Origin: a bacterium
Lineage (GTDB): Bacteria > Campylobacterota > Campylobacteria > Campylobacterales > Sulfurimonadaceae
Assembly (NCBI GenBank): GCA_018825665.1
Contig: JAHJEG010000031.1
Location: 1 to 37,602, forward strand
Length of the DNA: 37,602 bases
Direction: 5' to 3'
Shown: positions 9,038-18,226 of the stretch, piece by piece
Position numbering within the stretch: the first letter of the stretch is position 1
Layout: each line of letters begins with the position of its first letter
The notes under the pieces: generated by a model
The model's database searches: none
What the model was told of the DNA's origin: nothing
What the model saw: the letters and a program-made list of their open reading frames with translations, nothing else
Program-made: the position numbers and the translations under genes

Positions 9038-11133
9038 TGAAACTAAATACACTGCCATACTACCGATACATAGATCTTTTAAAGCGCTATAGGATTTTTT
9101 TGCTTTTTATAATACTTGTTGTTGTTGCTATTTGTGCTGTTTATGTAAAAAACGGATTTGTCTACAGTGATAAATCATTGTGGCTAAAGGGCAGCAAGGA
9201 GTATTCCAAACTGCTTGCACTGAAGCATCCTTCGTATAATGTGGAAAAAGTTGTTATAGATATATCAAAAGACGGCTGGAGTGAAAAAGCTGTATCAAAA
9301 CTCAAGGTTTTACAGCAGCAGCTTATGCTCAAGGATGACGTAGTCTCACTCAATACGCTTTTTAAACAGACAAGCATCTTCAAGAATGCACTGAGCGAAG
9401 ATCAGTCTATGATAGAGATAACTTCGCTTTTCGATGCCGATGACAGCGTAACATACACTTCAGTGCTTAAAAATCCGCAAAACTTCAAAAACTTTGTAGA
9501 TGGCAATCAGATAACATTCTATATCGTTTCTGATGGCGATATTTCTCTGAGTGAATTTAACTGCTCCTACCCCTATGAGCGCTCCAAAGTGCAGGGAAGC
9601 ACGCATACAAAAGATCTCTTACTGTTTTTGGTCCTTTTTATTATTCTGGCAAGTTCGTTTACTATCGCATTCAAGAGTGTGCTCCCGACACTTCTGGGTG
9701 TGTTGTTTATAGCTACGACCACACTTTTAACCGTGGCCTTGTTTCAGCTGATATCGCCCGTGGGTGTCACGCATGTTTCCATAGTTCTGCTGGCTGTTAC
9801 GGTTTCCGTCATGGACTTTGTATACATATACTACAAGTGGCATGTCCTTCAAAGGAGCGTAAGCCAAAAGATTATTCTCTACAGGGTCTTTGTAAAAACC
9901 GTCACTCCTATATTTTGGACGACCTTTGTCTCTGTTGTGGGAATCGGTTCGCTTGTATTTGTAGACTCGCATATACTGCAGTCTATCGGTCTAAATGTTC
10001 TTCTTTCCTCTTTGGTCGGTTTTGTGCTTAGTTTTACATTTCTTTTTGTGATGCTTTCTTTCTTTCGGCAAAAGAACCCCCAGATAATCACAAAAGACAG
10101 CTCCAAGTACTTTGCCGATAAGGAAGCACACTACAAGAAACAGTGGCTGAACCTGTTTTTGGCTTTTAGCGCCCTTGTTTTTGTCTATGGAATATTTATG
10201 TATTTTTACAAGCCGATGAATGTTGTCACTGACACTTCGGCGACGAAAATACAAATAGCACTGACGCAAAAGGGGATGAATAACGATACGCTTTTGGAAC
10301 TGCAAAACATACAAAATCTTATTCAAAGCAAATTTGAAAACGTAGATTCTTTTGAATCCGCCTATACCGAGATTGAAAAACTGTACAAACAGGAGCATCC
10401 GGATAAAAAGTTCAACCTTGCCGATGTTGATGCCGATGCGTATTCTTTTATGTTTGACCTTTACGACATAACAAAAGATCTTATGACTCGCGATCATCTT
10501 ACTTTAAGCATTTATCTCAAAGATACAGACAGGAAAACGGAGATTCTAAAATACCTCAGAGATGAAGAGATCTTAATCCAGGACAACCAAAGTTTGCTTC
10601 AAATAGCAAAGGCAGACAGTATCAATACACTCTTTGTTGTCGTATTTTTTGTCCTGTTTTTAATTATGGCGATTATATATTATATGACCAGAACAGTTCA
10701 GTTTATGTGGATAGCCCTGATTGTAAATGCGATTCCTTTATCATGGTTTTTTGCCGCTATTATGATGCTTGATATTCCCTTGTCTACAGAGATGCTCGTC
10801 GCCATGATTATTACAGGAGCGCTCTCAAGCGATGCGACCATGCATTTTATCTACTACTATTACAGAAACAGGCTTAAACCAAGAAGCTCTGAAAAAGTGC
10901 TGGAGAACTCATTTTTATATATAGGAACGCCTCTTGGCATGGGCAATATAATGCTTATTCTGACCTTTATTTCACTTATCTTTGTTCCGGATACAACCGT
11001 GTCAAATATCGGTATATACAGCTCCATGCTGACAATCCTTTCACTGTTTATGGATTTGTTCGTTCTTCCTGTCCTCTTTTTAAATCAGATAAAAAGCAAT
11101 GTGTCTATAAAGGGTTATTATCACGGAAAATAA
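9037..11133 (+). CDS. MMPL/RND-family exporter
   Basis: A 698-aa inner-membrane protein with the RND two-fold layout: TM1 (about 19-38), a periplasmic loop to about 190, TM2-6 (about 194-342), TM7 (about 371-392), a second loop to about 525, then TM8-12. Asp260 in TM4 (VMDFVYIYY) and Asp599 in TM10 (SSDATMHFIYYY) are the expected proton-relay positions. It is smaller than tripartite RND pumps (about 1000 aa) and closer to MMPL/hopanoid-type lipid exporters. The substrate is unknown. It is translationally coupled to the thioredoxin-fold gene and its end overlaps the next gene's reading frame. Confidence 0.85.
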   Translation: MKLNTLPYYRYIDLLKRYRIFLLFIILVVVAICAVYVKNGFVYSDKSLWLKGSKEYSKLLALKHPSYNVEKVVIDISKDGWSEKAVSKLKVLQQQLMLKDDVVSLNTLFKQTSIFKNALSEDQSMIEITSLFDADDSVTYTSVLKNPQNFKNFVDGNQITFYIVSDGDISLSEFNCSYPYERSKVQGSTHTKDLLLFLVLFIILASSFTIAFKSVLPTLLGVLFIATTTLLTVALFQLISPVGVTHVSIVLLAVTVSVMDFVYIYYKWHVLQRSVSQKIILYRVFVKTVTPIFWTTFVSVVGIGSLVFVDSHILQSIGLNVLLSSLVGFVLSFTFLFVMLSFFRQKNPQIITKDSSKYFADKEAHYKKQWLNLFLAFSALVFVYGIFMYFYKPMNVVTDTSATKIQIALTQKGMNNDTLLELQNIQNLIQSKFENVDSFESAYTEIEKLYKQEHPDKKFNLADVDADAYSFMFDLYDITKDLMTRDHLTLSIYLKDTDRKTEILKYLRDEEILIQDNQSLLQIAKADSINTLFVVVFFVLFLIMAIIYYMTRTVQFMWIALIVNAIPLSWFFAAIMMLDIPLSTEMLVAMIITGALSSDATMHFIYYYYRNRLKPRSSEKVLENSFLYIGTPLGMGNIMLILTFISLIFVPDTTVSNIGIYSSMLTILSLFMDLFVLPVLFLNQIKSNVSIKGYYHGK

Positions 11134-12661
11134 AAAAGTCGCTGTTTTTGGAGCGACGGGATATGTTGGTCTGATACTCGTGAATCGTTTTATACGGCTT
11201 GATACCCCTTTACGGCTGTTTGTCCGCAACAAGCAGCGCGTGAAGCATTTAAAAAATGTTCAAAACCTGAGATATTGCGACACTGAACTCAAGACAGAAA
11301 ATACACAAAAGATAGTCGACGAACTTGAAGGTGTGGATACGGTTTACTATCTTATACACTCTATGGACACAAAGAATGGCGAAGACTTTACAAAGGCTGA
11401 TTTGGAGATTGCCGATGTCGTAGCAAAAGCCGCATTTAAAGCCAAGGTTGGGGAGATTATCTATTTGGGCGGCCTGGGGATTCATACCTCGACGCACCCT
11501 TTGTCCCCCCATCTGCAAAGCAGACATGAGGTAGGTAATATTCTTAGGCGCAGCGGAGTGAGCGTTACCGAGATAAGAGCAGGTGTCATCATTGGAGCCG
11601 GCTCTGCAAGTTTTGAAATCATACGGGCTTTAGGGGTAAAGCTCCCCTTTATTCCCAAGCTTTTATACCATCAGGGAGCCTGCAATCCCATAGATATTGA
11701 TGATGTCATCGCTTATCTGCTTAAGGCCAGAAATAACGCCTCGTATGCCGGCAGAATTATTGAGATCGGGATGCCCGTGGCCTACAGATACGATGAACTT
11801 ATCTCTTTGTTTTCCAAGGTGATCTTAAATAAAAACCTAAAAATATACGATTCGCATATGTTGGGCTTGATTCTCAATAAGAATATCGTCTCAAGAATCG
11901 TGTCCTATTTTTCTGCAATTCCTTACGCCCTTTCAAGACCTCTTATCGAGGGGTTTGAATCCATGGCCGTAAAGGGCAGGTATGATGTTTTACACATTGA
12001 TACCGAGATAAGACCACTGGACCTGATAGCATCCGTAAAAAAGGCTTCTGAATCGGAAAAAAGCGGTATGGTTGAGAGTTTTTGGTCTATACCTATGTCT
12101 GAACAGGTCTTGTCCAAGGACAAGGAATCATTTATCTATGTGAGCTCCAAGGCAAAAGAATCTGATATTGTCAAGGAATACAAAAAACACGGTCTGCTAT
12201 TTGAACTGCGTGAAAGAAATGTGCAGGATGAAGATGTAGATGCTATATTTCAGGAGATCAAAAAAATCGGCGGCAGCCACGGGTACTGGTCTCCCCATTT
12301 TTTATGGAAAATTCGTGCATTTGTTGACAAGCTGATCGGCGGACCAGGGTTTGAAGTCGGACGAAAGACGGCAAGCCATGAGATAAGAATCGGGGAAAGA
12401 CTTGATTTTTGGATTGTGTCTGCGTATTTGAACAAACCCGAACAAAAAGTTCTGACATTAAAAGGAAGAATAAAAAGTCCGGGAGATTCATGGCTGCAGT
12501 TTGCGCTGATACAGGAGGATGAGGGGTGGAGATTTACGATAAGAGCGTTTTTCAGTCCGTCGGGAATTCTTGGGTATATCTACTGGTATTCTTTGTTCTT
12601 TGTTCACAAATACATATTTGACGTGATGATCGACACCATCATAAAAGAGTCAAAAAAATGA
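11120..12661 (+). CDS. SDR/NAD(P)-binding protein with DUF2867
   Basis: An N-terminal Rossmann domain (atypical SDR, NmrA-like) of about 300 aa is followed by a DUF2867 domain (about the last 170 aa, from SFWSIPMSEQ to the end). It probably acts on a lipid or quinone-like substrate at the membrane, by analogy with the family. Start problem: the first ATG/GTG/TTG is GTG 11180, but the frame encodes KKVAVFGATGYVGLILV, the dinucleotide-binding glycine motif, from 11132 on. The open frame reaches back only to a stop at 11108-11110. The best option is ATC at 11120, 5 nt after AAAGGG; ATT 11117 is another. The coordinates are therefore tentative. Confidence 0.75.
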   Translation: MTENKKVAVFGATGYVGLILVNRFIRLDTPLRLFVRNKQRVKHLKNVQNLRYCDTELKTENTQKIVDELEGVDTVYYLIHSMDTKNGEDFTKADLEIADVVAKAAFKAKVGEIIYLGGLGIHTSTHPLSPHLQSRHEVGNILRRSGVSVTEIRAGVIIGAGSASFEIIRALGVKLPFIPKLLYHQGACNPIDIDDVIAYLLKARNNASYAGRIIEIGMPVAYRYDELISLFSKVILNKNLKIYDSHMLGLILNKNIVSRIVSYFSAIPYALSRPLIEGFESMAVKGRYDVLHIDTEIRPLDLIASVKKASESEKSGMVESFWSIPMSEQVLSKDKESFIYVSSKAKESDIVKEYKKHGLLFELRERNVQDEDVDAIFQEIKKIGGSHGYWSPHFLWKIRAFVDKLIGGPGFEVGRKTASHEIRIGERLDFWIVSAYLNKPEQKVLTLKGRIKSPGDSWLQFALIQEDEGWRFTIRAFFSPSGILGYIYWYSLFFVHKYIFDVMIDTIIKESKK

Positions 12662-12720
12662 TATCCAAAACATTCTACATGACATTTTGCAATATTTTTA
12701 TTTTTTAAATGCAAAAATTG

Positions 12721-12726
12721 TATAAT
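12721..12726 (+). promoter_or_regulatory. -10 box for nadK
   Basis: TATAAT, 27 nt before the nadK TTG start, preceded by long T/A-rich stretches as in Campylobacterota sigma-70 promoters. It would start the nadK-recN-tatD transcript. Confidence 0.55.
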
Positions 12727-12753
12727 CGTTAAAATATTTAAAAAAGAGCAGTT

Positions 12754-13608
12754 TTGAAAAACAAGAGCATAAAAAAAATCGGTGTTGTTTTAAGACCATC
12801 GACCCCTGAGCTTAGAGATAGCTTTTTCAAACTTGAAAAAATCTTTCAAAAGCACAAAATAGAGGTCTCTATAGACAGTATCAGCGGTGGCATGATTGAT
12901 GTGATGGGGATGGACTTCGACCTTTTATGCAAGCAGTCGGACATCCTTGTTACGCTTGGCGGAGACGGGACCCTTATATCGGTCGTCAGAAGGTCTTTTG
13001 AGTATCAGATACCGGTTCTTGGTATATACGCGGGAAACCTGGGCTTTTTAGCCGATGTGAGTATGGATGAGCTTGATGCCTTTGCACAGAATCTGGCATG
13101 TGGAAAGTTCCGTATTGACGAGAGAGCCGTTTTGGAAGCCAAAATCTTAAAAGACTCGGAATATTTGACACTATATGCTTTTAACGATATTGTTCTTACG
13201 CGACCCTCGATATCCAATATGATAAGCATAGAGACTCTGGTGGACGCAAAGGCTTTTAACACCTACAACGGTGATGGAGTCATCGTTTCCACACCTACAG
13301 GTTCTACCGCATACAACCTCTCGGCCGGCGGACCCGTGTTATTTCCCTTGACAAAAGTTTTTGCGCTCACACCTATCTGTCCGCACTCTTTGACACAGCG
13401 ACCGGTGATTCTTCCGGGTGAATATTCCATAGAGATGAGAACGCCAAAAAACAGAGCGCTGATGATAATCGACGGACAGGATAAGCATGAGCTGGAGCAG
13501 GGAGAGAGTGTCTATATACGGCTTGCTCTTAAATCCGCAAAACTGATACACAGAGAAGAATTTAACTATTTTGACGTGCTGAAAAAGAAATTAAGCTGGG
13601 GAGAGTAG
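12754..13608 (+). CDS. nadK: NAD kinase
   Basis: Phosphorylates NAD to NADP in the cytoplasm. The 284-aa protein has the GGDGT motif (69-73) and the second family motif NGDGVIVSTPTGSTAYNLSA (about 171-190), both needed for catalysis and substrate binding. The start is TTG, with AAAAAGAG upstream. It is followed 2 nt later by recN, an arrangement common in this phylum. A GGCATGTGGAA repeat (13095-13105) encodes Ala-Cys-Gly-Lys. Confidence 0.95.
   Translation: MKNKSIKKIGVVLRPSTPELRDSFFKLEKIFQKHKIEVSIDSISGGMIDVMGMDFDLLCKQSDILVTLGGDGTLISVVRRSFEYQIPVLGIYAGNLGFLADVSMDELDAFAQNLACGKFRIDERAVLEAKILKDSEYLTLYAFNDIVLTRPSISNMISIETLVDAKAFNTYNGDGVIVSTPTGSTAYNLSAGGPVLFPLTKVFALTPICPHSLTQRPVILPGEYSIEMRTPKNRALMIIDGQDKHELEQGESVYIRLALKSAKLIHREEFNYFDVLKKKLSWGE
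13095..13105 (+). repeat. GGCATGTGGAA copy 4
   Basis: Exact 11-mer in nadK, read as Ala-Cys-Gly-Lys. Confidence 0.85.
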
Positions 13609-13610
13609 AG

Positions 13611-15155
13611 TTGATTGAAAGATTTTACTTAAAAGAGTATCTTAGTTTTAAAGAAGTGGAGCTGCATCCGGCATGTGGACTTGTGGTTTTTACCGGACCA
13701 AGCGGAAGCGGAAAATCAATCCTGATGAATTCCATACTCTCATCGGTTGGAGCGGGCAGCTGTGAAGCATCTTTATGTGAATCGCAGGTATCCTGGGAGC
13801 TTAACGCAGAGGAAACAGGGATAGAAAATGACGATCCCAATGTTTTTAGGCATATTAAAAAAGAAAAATCACGGTATTTTATCAACAATCAAAGCGTCTC
13901 TAAAAAAGTCATCAACCGGTTAAGCGGTGACTACCTGAGACATTTAAGCCTAAAAGACTTCAGCGATTTTGAAAACGACAACCTTCTCTCCATCCTCGAT
14001 AGCAGGATTCAAAATAAAACAGGACTTATATCGGACCTGAAAAATGAATACAAATCTGTTTTTTTTGAACACAAACAGGTGAAATCGGAACTTACAAAAC
14101 TTCAGGAAGAGGAAAAAAGGATAGTGGAACTCAAAGAGTTTGCAACCTTTGAGATCACGAAGATAGAAGAGGTCAACCCCCTGAAATCAGAAGATGAAGA
14201 ACTTTTGGAAATAAAAAAAGAACTTTCAAAAAAAGAGAAGGTATTGGAAAAAATCTCGGCAGCAGAGGGGATTTTTGCCTATGAGTACGGCGTTTCTGCC
14301 GCGTTGGACTCTTTGGACATAGAGAGCTCCTTCTTTGATGATGCGATGAATGAGCTCAGAGCGGTTTTGGATAATGCGCAAGAGCGTTTTAATGCACTCG
14401 ATGACGTAGATATAGAAGAGGTTCTTAACAGGATTGAAGAGCTTAGCAATCTCAAAAGAAGATACGGAAGCATTGAAGAGGCGCTTGAATATAAAGAAAA
14501 AAAGAAAAAAGAGTTGGCGGAATATGAAAACATAGAGATAGTCAAAGGCGACCTGGAAAAAAGACACCATGCTTTGAGAAAACAAATAAAATCACTCTCA
14601 GAGAAACTCAGCGAACTCCGGCATGTGGAAACACAATCATTCAAAGAAGATTTGAACAGATATCTCAGAGACCTTTATCTAAGAGATGCGGATGTGATGA
14701 TTCAAGAGGGTGAATACGGACATTTGGGAAAAGATGAGATTTTCCTCAAGCTCAACAATACAGAGCTGCAAAAGGTAAGTACGGGTGAATTTAACAGGCT
14801 CAGACTGGCCGTTTTAGCCCTAAAATCCGAATTTATGAATAAAAACGGCGGTGTTTTGATGCTTGATGAGATAGATGCAAATCTAAGCGGGGAAGAGTCT
14901 ATGAGTGTTGCCAAGGTCTTAAGACATCTCTCAAGGCATTTTCAGATATTTGTCATCTCACATCAGCCGCAACTGACATCGATGGGTGATCAGCATTTTT
15001 TAATCTATAAAAAGGGCGATGAGTCTTTTGCAAAAGAGCTTGATTTTGATGCAAAAATAGATGAAATAGCAAGAATCATAAGTGGAGAAAGTATCACCAA
15101 TGAAGCCAAAAAATTTGCAAAAGAGCTGCTGGAGGCTAACAAGTGTGTTTTATAG
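13611..15155 (+). CDS. recN: DNA repair ATPase RecN (short form)
   Basis: An SMC-like ATPase in double-strand break repair. The 514 aa are close to the short RecN of Campylobacter (about 510) and smaller than in E. coli. Walker A GPSGSGKS is at 29-36, a coiled coil covers about 145-345, the signature is STGEFNRLRLA (near 390) and Walker B LDEIDANLSGEE near 420. It starts TTG, 2 nt after nadK. It contains two copies of the 10-mer repeat, at 13670 (Ala-Cys-Gly, next to the P-loop) and 14620 (His-Val-Glu). Confidence 0.93.
   Translation: MIERFYLKEYLSFKEVELHPACGLVVFTGPSGSGKSILMNSILSSVGAGSCEASLCESQVSWELNAEETGIENDDPNVFRHIKKEKSRYFINNQSVSKKVINRLSGDYLRHLSLKDFSDFENDNLLSILDSRIQNKTGLISDLKNEYKSVFFEHKQVKSELTKLQEEEKRIVELKEFATFEITKIEEVNPLKSEDEELLEIKKELSKKEKVLEKISAAEGIFAYEYGVSAALDSLDIESSFFDDAMNELRAVLDNAQERFNALDDVDIEEVLNRIEELSNLKRRYGSIEEALEYKEKKKKELAEYENIEIVKGDLEKRHHALRKQIKSLSEKLSELRHVETQSFKEDLNRYLRDLYLRDADVMIQEGEYGHLGKDEIFLKLNNTELQKVSTGEFNRLRLAVLALKSEFMNKNGGVLMLDEIDANLSGEESMSVAKVLRHLSRHFQIFVISHQPQLTSMGDQHFLIYKKGDESFAKELDFDAKIDEIARIISGESITNEAKKFAKELLEANKCVL
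13670..13679 (+). repeat. GGCATGTGGA copy 5
   Basis: 10-mer followed by C, in recN before the P-loop, read as Ala-Cys-Gly. Confidence 0.85.
14620..14630 (+). repeat. GGCATGTGGAA copy 6
   Basis: Exact 11-mer in the coiled-coil part of recN, read as His-Val-Glu, a different frame from copy 5. Confidence 0.85.
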
Positions 15156-15322
15156 TCTCTATCGTTCTTTTTGTTCTTAGCTATAATTTTTTTATCTCCC
15201 AAAACATACTTTTGGCTTTAGCATCCTTTTTAGCTGCTCTGTTTTTTGTACGTTTAATGATAAAAAATATACTATTCGTAAGAAACTTAAAGAACAAAAA
15301 GAGAGAAGACAGTGATAATTGA
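15143..15322 (+). CDS. Small membrane protein between recN and tatD (59 aa)
   Basis: An uninterrupted frame from GTG 15143 to TGA 15322. GGAGG lies at 15131-15135, 7 nt before the GTG, which is an almost ideal ribosome site. Residues 2-41 are hydrophobic and probably make two membrane helices (CFIVSIVLFVLSYNFF and NILLALASFLAALFFV). The last 18 residues are basic and charged. It overlaps the end of recN by 13 nt and the start of tatD by 11 nt, so translation is coupled. I do not recognise a family. Confidence 0.75.
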   Translation: MCFIVSIVLFVLSYNFFISQNILLALASFLAALFFVRLMIKNILFVRNLKNKKREDSDN

Positions 15323-16088
15323 TACACATATACACCTCGATGATGCGCGATATGACGATGACCTGGATGAAGTCCTGAACCGTGCAAGAGAAAATGGGGT
15401 CCAAAGGTTTATCATCCCCGGTGCCGATCCAAAGACGCTTGACAAGGCCATTACTATTGCCCAAAACAATGATGACGTGTATTTTGCCGTAGGGATACAC
15501 CCTTATGATATGGATTCTTTTGAAGAGTTTAATTTTGAGGATTATGTCAAGCATGAAAAATGTGTTGCAATAGGGGAATGCGGTCTTGATTATTACAGGC
15601 TTGAGGGAACAGAAGAGGAAAAAGAGCTGGAGAAAAACAGGCAAAAAGATGTTTTTATAGCCCAAATCGAACTGGCAAAAAAATATGCAAAACCGCTTAT
15701 CGTGCATATCAGAGATGCTTCTAGAGACTCCAAAAAGCTGCTGCAGGAGTATGATGCCAAAAAAGTCGGCGGAGTATTGCACTGCTACAATGCGGATGAA
15801 GAACTTTTAAGTCTTGCCGATGAAGGTTTTTATTTCGGTATCGGAGGAGTGTTGACGTTTAAAAACGCAAGAAAACTTCTCAATGTTTTACCAAAGATTC
15901 CACATGCCAGACTTCTCATAGAAACAGATGGGCCGTATCTCACGCCAATGCCTTACAGAGGGCAGAGAAATGAGCCTCTCTACACAACTCTTGTTGCAAA
16001 AAAGATGTCTGAACTTTTAGATATAAGCGAAGAAGAGATTGCAAATATAACAACGGACAATGCCCTGAAGCTCTTTCATATTTTATAA
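15312..16088 (+). CDS. tatD: TatD-family metal-dependent hydrolase
   Basis: A 258-aa TIM-barrel nuclease of the TatD/YcfH family. Metal-binding motifs are visible: THIHLDD (5-11), GIHPYD, GECGLDYY (about 91-98), HIRDA, LHCYN and ETDGPYLTP (about 206). The family has 3'-5' DNase activity. The start is GTG with AGAGAGA upstream, inside the end of the 59-aa gene. A TTCCACATGCC repeat (15898-15908) is read as Ile-Pro-His-Ala. Confidence 0.93.
   Translation: MIIDTHIHLDDARYDDDLDEVLNRARENGVQRFIIPGADPKTLDKAITIAQNNDDVYFAVGIHPYDMDSFEEFNFEDYVKHEKCVAIGECGLDYYRLEGTEEEKELEKNRQKDVFIAQIELAKKYAKPLIVHIRDASRDSKKLLQEYDAKKVGGVLHCYNADEELLSLADEGFYFGIGGVLTFKNARKLLNVLPKIPHARLLIETDGPYLTPMPYRGQRNEPLYTTLVAKKMSELLDISEEEIANITTDNALKLFHIL
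15898..15908 (-). repeat. GGCATGTGGAA copy 7
   Basis: Exact 11-mer, opposite to tatD, read in the gene as Pro-His-Ala. Confidence 0.85.
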
Positions 16089-16184
16089 TATGATATTCTG
16101 CAAAGAGCATAAATACGGTTTTACATTTAAATTAATAGAATTTTAGATAAAATTAATCTTCAAATTCAACATAAAAAGTAGTGA

Positions 16185-17414
16185 ATGTATAAATATATTT
16201 TAATTTTAATTTTTCCTATTCTTCTGAGTGCAAACCTAACGCTTATCTCCAATCACAATAAGGAGATATCGCTTCTGGAATCTTTCGATATTGAGGCTTC
16301 TTTTCTTTATGATCCCGTTATGAACAAGATGCGAAGCAAAGACAGTTCAATTTATAAAAATAAACATTTTTTTAAAACCATGAACAGCGCTTACCTGTTT
16401 ATTCCTGCCATAAAGAATATCCTGGCAGAGTATGGAGTTCCTCAGGAATTTTTATATCTGGCAATGGCAGAATCCAATTTTTCCAACAAGGCCTACTCCA
16501 AAAAAAAAGCCTCCGGACTTTGGCAGTTTATGCCTGAGACCGGAAAGCTCTACGGCTTGAACATTGATGAATATGTGGACGAGAGAAGAGATTTGGTAAA
16601 GTCAACCAGAGCTGCCGCCAAATATCTTTCCTCTTTGCATAAGAGATTCGGTAAATGGTATTTGGCCGCAATTGCCTATAACTGCGGCGGCGGCAGACTC
16701 AACAGTGCCATCAGAAAAGCAAACAGTGACGAACTTTCTGTTTTGCTTGACGAAAATAAAAAATATATCCCAAGAGAGAGCAGATTCTATATTAGAAAAA
16801 TCGTAGCTCTTGCCTTGGTGGGACATGATGAAGAATTTTTACTTCAAAGTGAATACGAACACCTTTTAAACAGAGCAAATGCCTATTCAATCTCCACGGT
16901 AGAAGTTTCCGGCGGCGCCTCACTCAAAAGAGTTTCCAAGCTTGTGGGGATTCCTCTTAAAGAGCTGCAAAAACTCAACAGACACCTGAAATATGATTTT
17001 GTACCGCCGTATCCCGACGGATACAATATCTATATCCCGTATATCAAGCTCTCTGAGTTTAAACAAAAATATTATGAAGACGAAATAAAAAATATTTATA
17101 AGATCCATGTTGTCTCAAGCGGTGACAATCTCTACTATCTCGGAAAAAAATACGGAGTTTCGTATAAAGTCATTAAAGATTTTAATAATTTAAAAAGTTC
17201 AAATCTAAAACTTAAACAAAAACTGATTATTCCCATAGAAGATAAATCGGGCACTAAAAAAATACATAGCAAGTTTTACTATATGGTTAAAAAAGGGGAT
17301 ACTTTGGAGTCTATTTCAAAAGCCTATAAAATAAGCATACAAAATATAAAACTTCAAAACAGCCTCACCGGCAGTCTTATTAAAATTGGGGACAGGTTGA
17401 AACTGTATGAATAA
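16185..17414 (+). CDS. mltD: MltD-like lytic transglycosylase with LysM domains
   Basis: A 409-aa exported murein hydrolase. A signal peptide (YILILIFPILLSANL) is followed by a GH23 SLT domain with catalytic Glu96 (AMAESNFS) and GLWQFMPETG (111-120). Three LysM-like units follow: a degenerate one (about 230-285) and two good ones, near 305-352 (VSSGDNLYYLGKKYGVSYKV) and 364-409 (VKKGDTLESISKAYKISIQN). It cuts peptidoglycan glycan strands in the periplasm. rlpA overlaps its end by 8 nt, and RlpA is also a glycan-strand hydrolase in some bacteria, so the two probably work together. Confidence 0.9.
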   Translation: MYKYILILIFPILLSANLTLISNHNKEISLLESFDIEASFLYDPVMNKMRSKDSSIYKNKHFFKTMNSAYLFIPAIKNILAEYGVPQEFLYLAMAESNFSNKAYSKKKASGLWQFMPETGKLYGLNIDEYVDERRDLVKSTRAAAKYLSSLHKRFGKWYLAAIAYNCGGGRLNSAIRKANSDELSVLLDENKKYIPRESRFYIRKIVALALVGHDEEFLLQSEYEHLLNRANAYSISTVEVSGGASLKRVSKLVGIPLKELQKLNRHLKYDFVPPYPDGYNIYIPYIKLSEFKQKYYEDEIKNIYKIHVVSSGDNLYYLGKKYGVSYKVIKDFNNLKSSNLKLKQKLIIPIEDKSGTKKIHSKFYYMVKKGDTLESISKAYKISIQNIKLQNSLTGSLIKIGDRLKLYE

Positions 17415-18225
17415 GTTTGTTTTTGCATTTATTTTTATTTTTGCACTTGTCTTTAGCGGCTGTAGTACCCGGGGAAAAGGCACCTATACAAAATACAACC
17501 ACCCTGCACCTAAAACCTATTCCTCAAGTGCCGGCGATCACAGCAGCACTTTGGAGACAAAAAGATATACGCATCCCACTATGAGACCTTATGTGGTGAG
17601 AGGAATACGCTATCGCCCTACGGTCGTTAGTGTGGGTGACAGATTTAAAGGAAACGCAAGCTGGTACGGTCCCGATTTTCACGGTAAATTAACCTCAAAC
17701 GGTGAGACATACGATATGCATGATATGACGGCCGCCCATAAAACACTGCCGATGAACACAATCGTAAAGGTAAGAAATAATGAAAATGGACGCAGTACCG
17801 TAGTCAGAATTAATGACAGAGGTCCTTTTGTCGCTACAAGGATTATTGACTTGTCAAAGTCTGCCGCCAAAGAGATCAAAATGATAGGTAACGGCACGGC
17901 TTCTGTGACCATTGAGATTTTAGGTTTTCAAACAAAGGGCAAAAAAACAATTCCCAACAATCAGGAGTTGAAACAAAGTCCTCAAGAGCAGTCGGACGCA
18001 GTCTTTGCCTTGCAGATAGCATCTTTTTCAAATATAGACGGAGCGATAAAAACGCAGGAAAAGTATGATAATACGGACGGATACAGAACAATAATAAAAG
18101 ATACGACAAATGATAACGGAAGAATTTTTAAGGTTTGTCTCAAGGGCTTTAAGAGTGAAGAAGAAGCAAGAGACTACAAAGAACAGAGTAGTTTTGAAAA
18201 CGCATTTATAGTTATGGAGGATTAG
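17407..18225 (+). CDS. rlpA: RlpA-like septal lipoprotein
   Basis: A 272-aa lipoprotein: signal peptide with lipobox LVFSGC (Cys19), a double-psi beta-barrel domain (about 78-178; GNASWYGPDFHGK, TAAHKTLP, VRINDRGPF) and a C-terminal SPOR domain (about 198-272) that binds denuded glycan strands at the septum. Family members are lytic transglycosylases acting on stripped glycans. It overlaps mltD and ends 1 nt before hisB. Confidence 0.92.
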   Translation: MNKFVFAFIFIFALVFSGCSTRGKGTYTKYNHPAPKTYSSSAGDHSSTLETKRYTHPTMRPYVVRGIRYRPTVVSVGDRFKGNASWYGPDFHGKLTSNGETYDMHDMTAAHKTLPMNTIVKVRNNENGRSTVVRINDRGPFVATRIIDLSKSAAKEIKMIGNGTASVTIEILGFQTKGKKTIPNNQELKQSPQEQSDAVFALQIASFSNIDGAIKTQEKYDNTDGYRTIIKDTTNDNGRIFKVCLKGFKSEEEARDYKEQSSFENAFIVMED

Positions 18226-18226
18226 G

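Noticed and set aside
13625-14644. Long antisense frames opposite recN and other genes
   Set aside because: They are rich in Ser, Phe and Leu without ribosome sites or motifs, as expected for shadows of AT-rich, Glu/Lys-rich genes.
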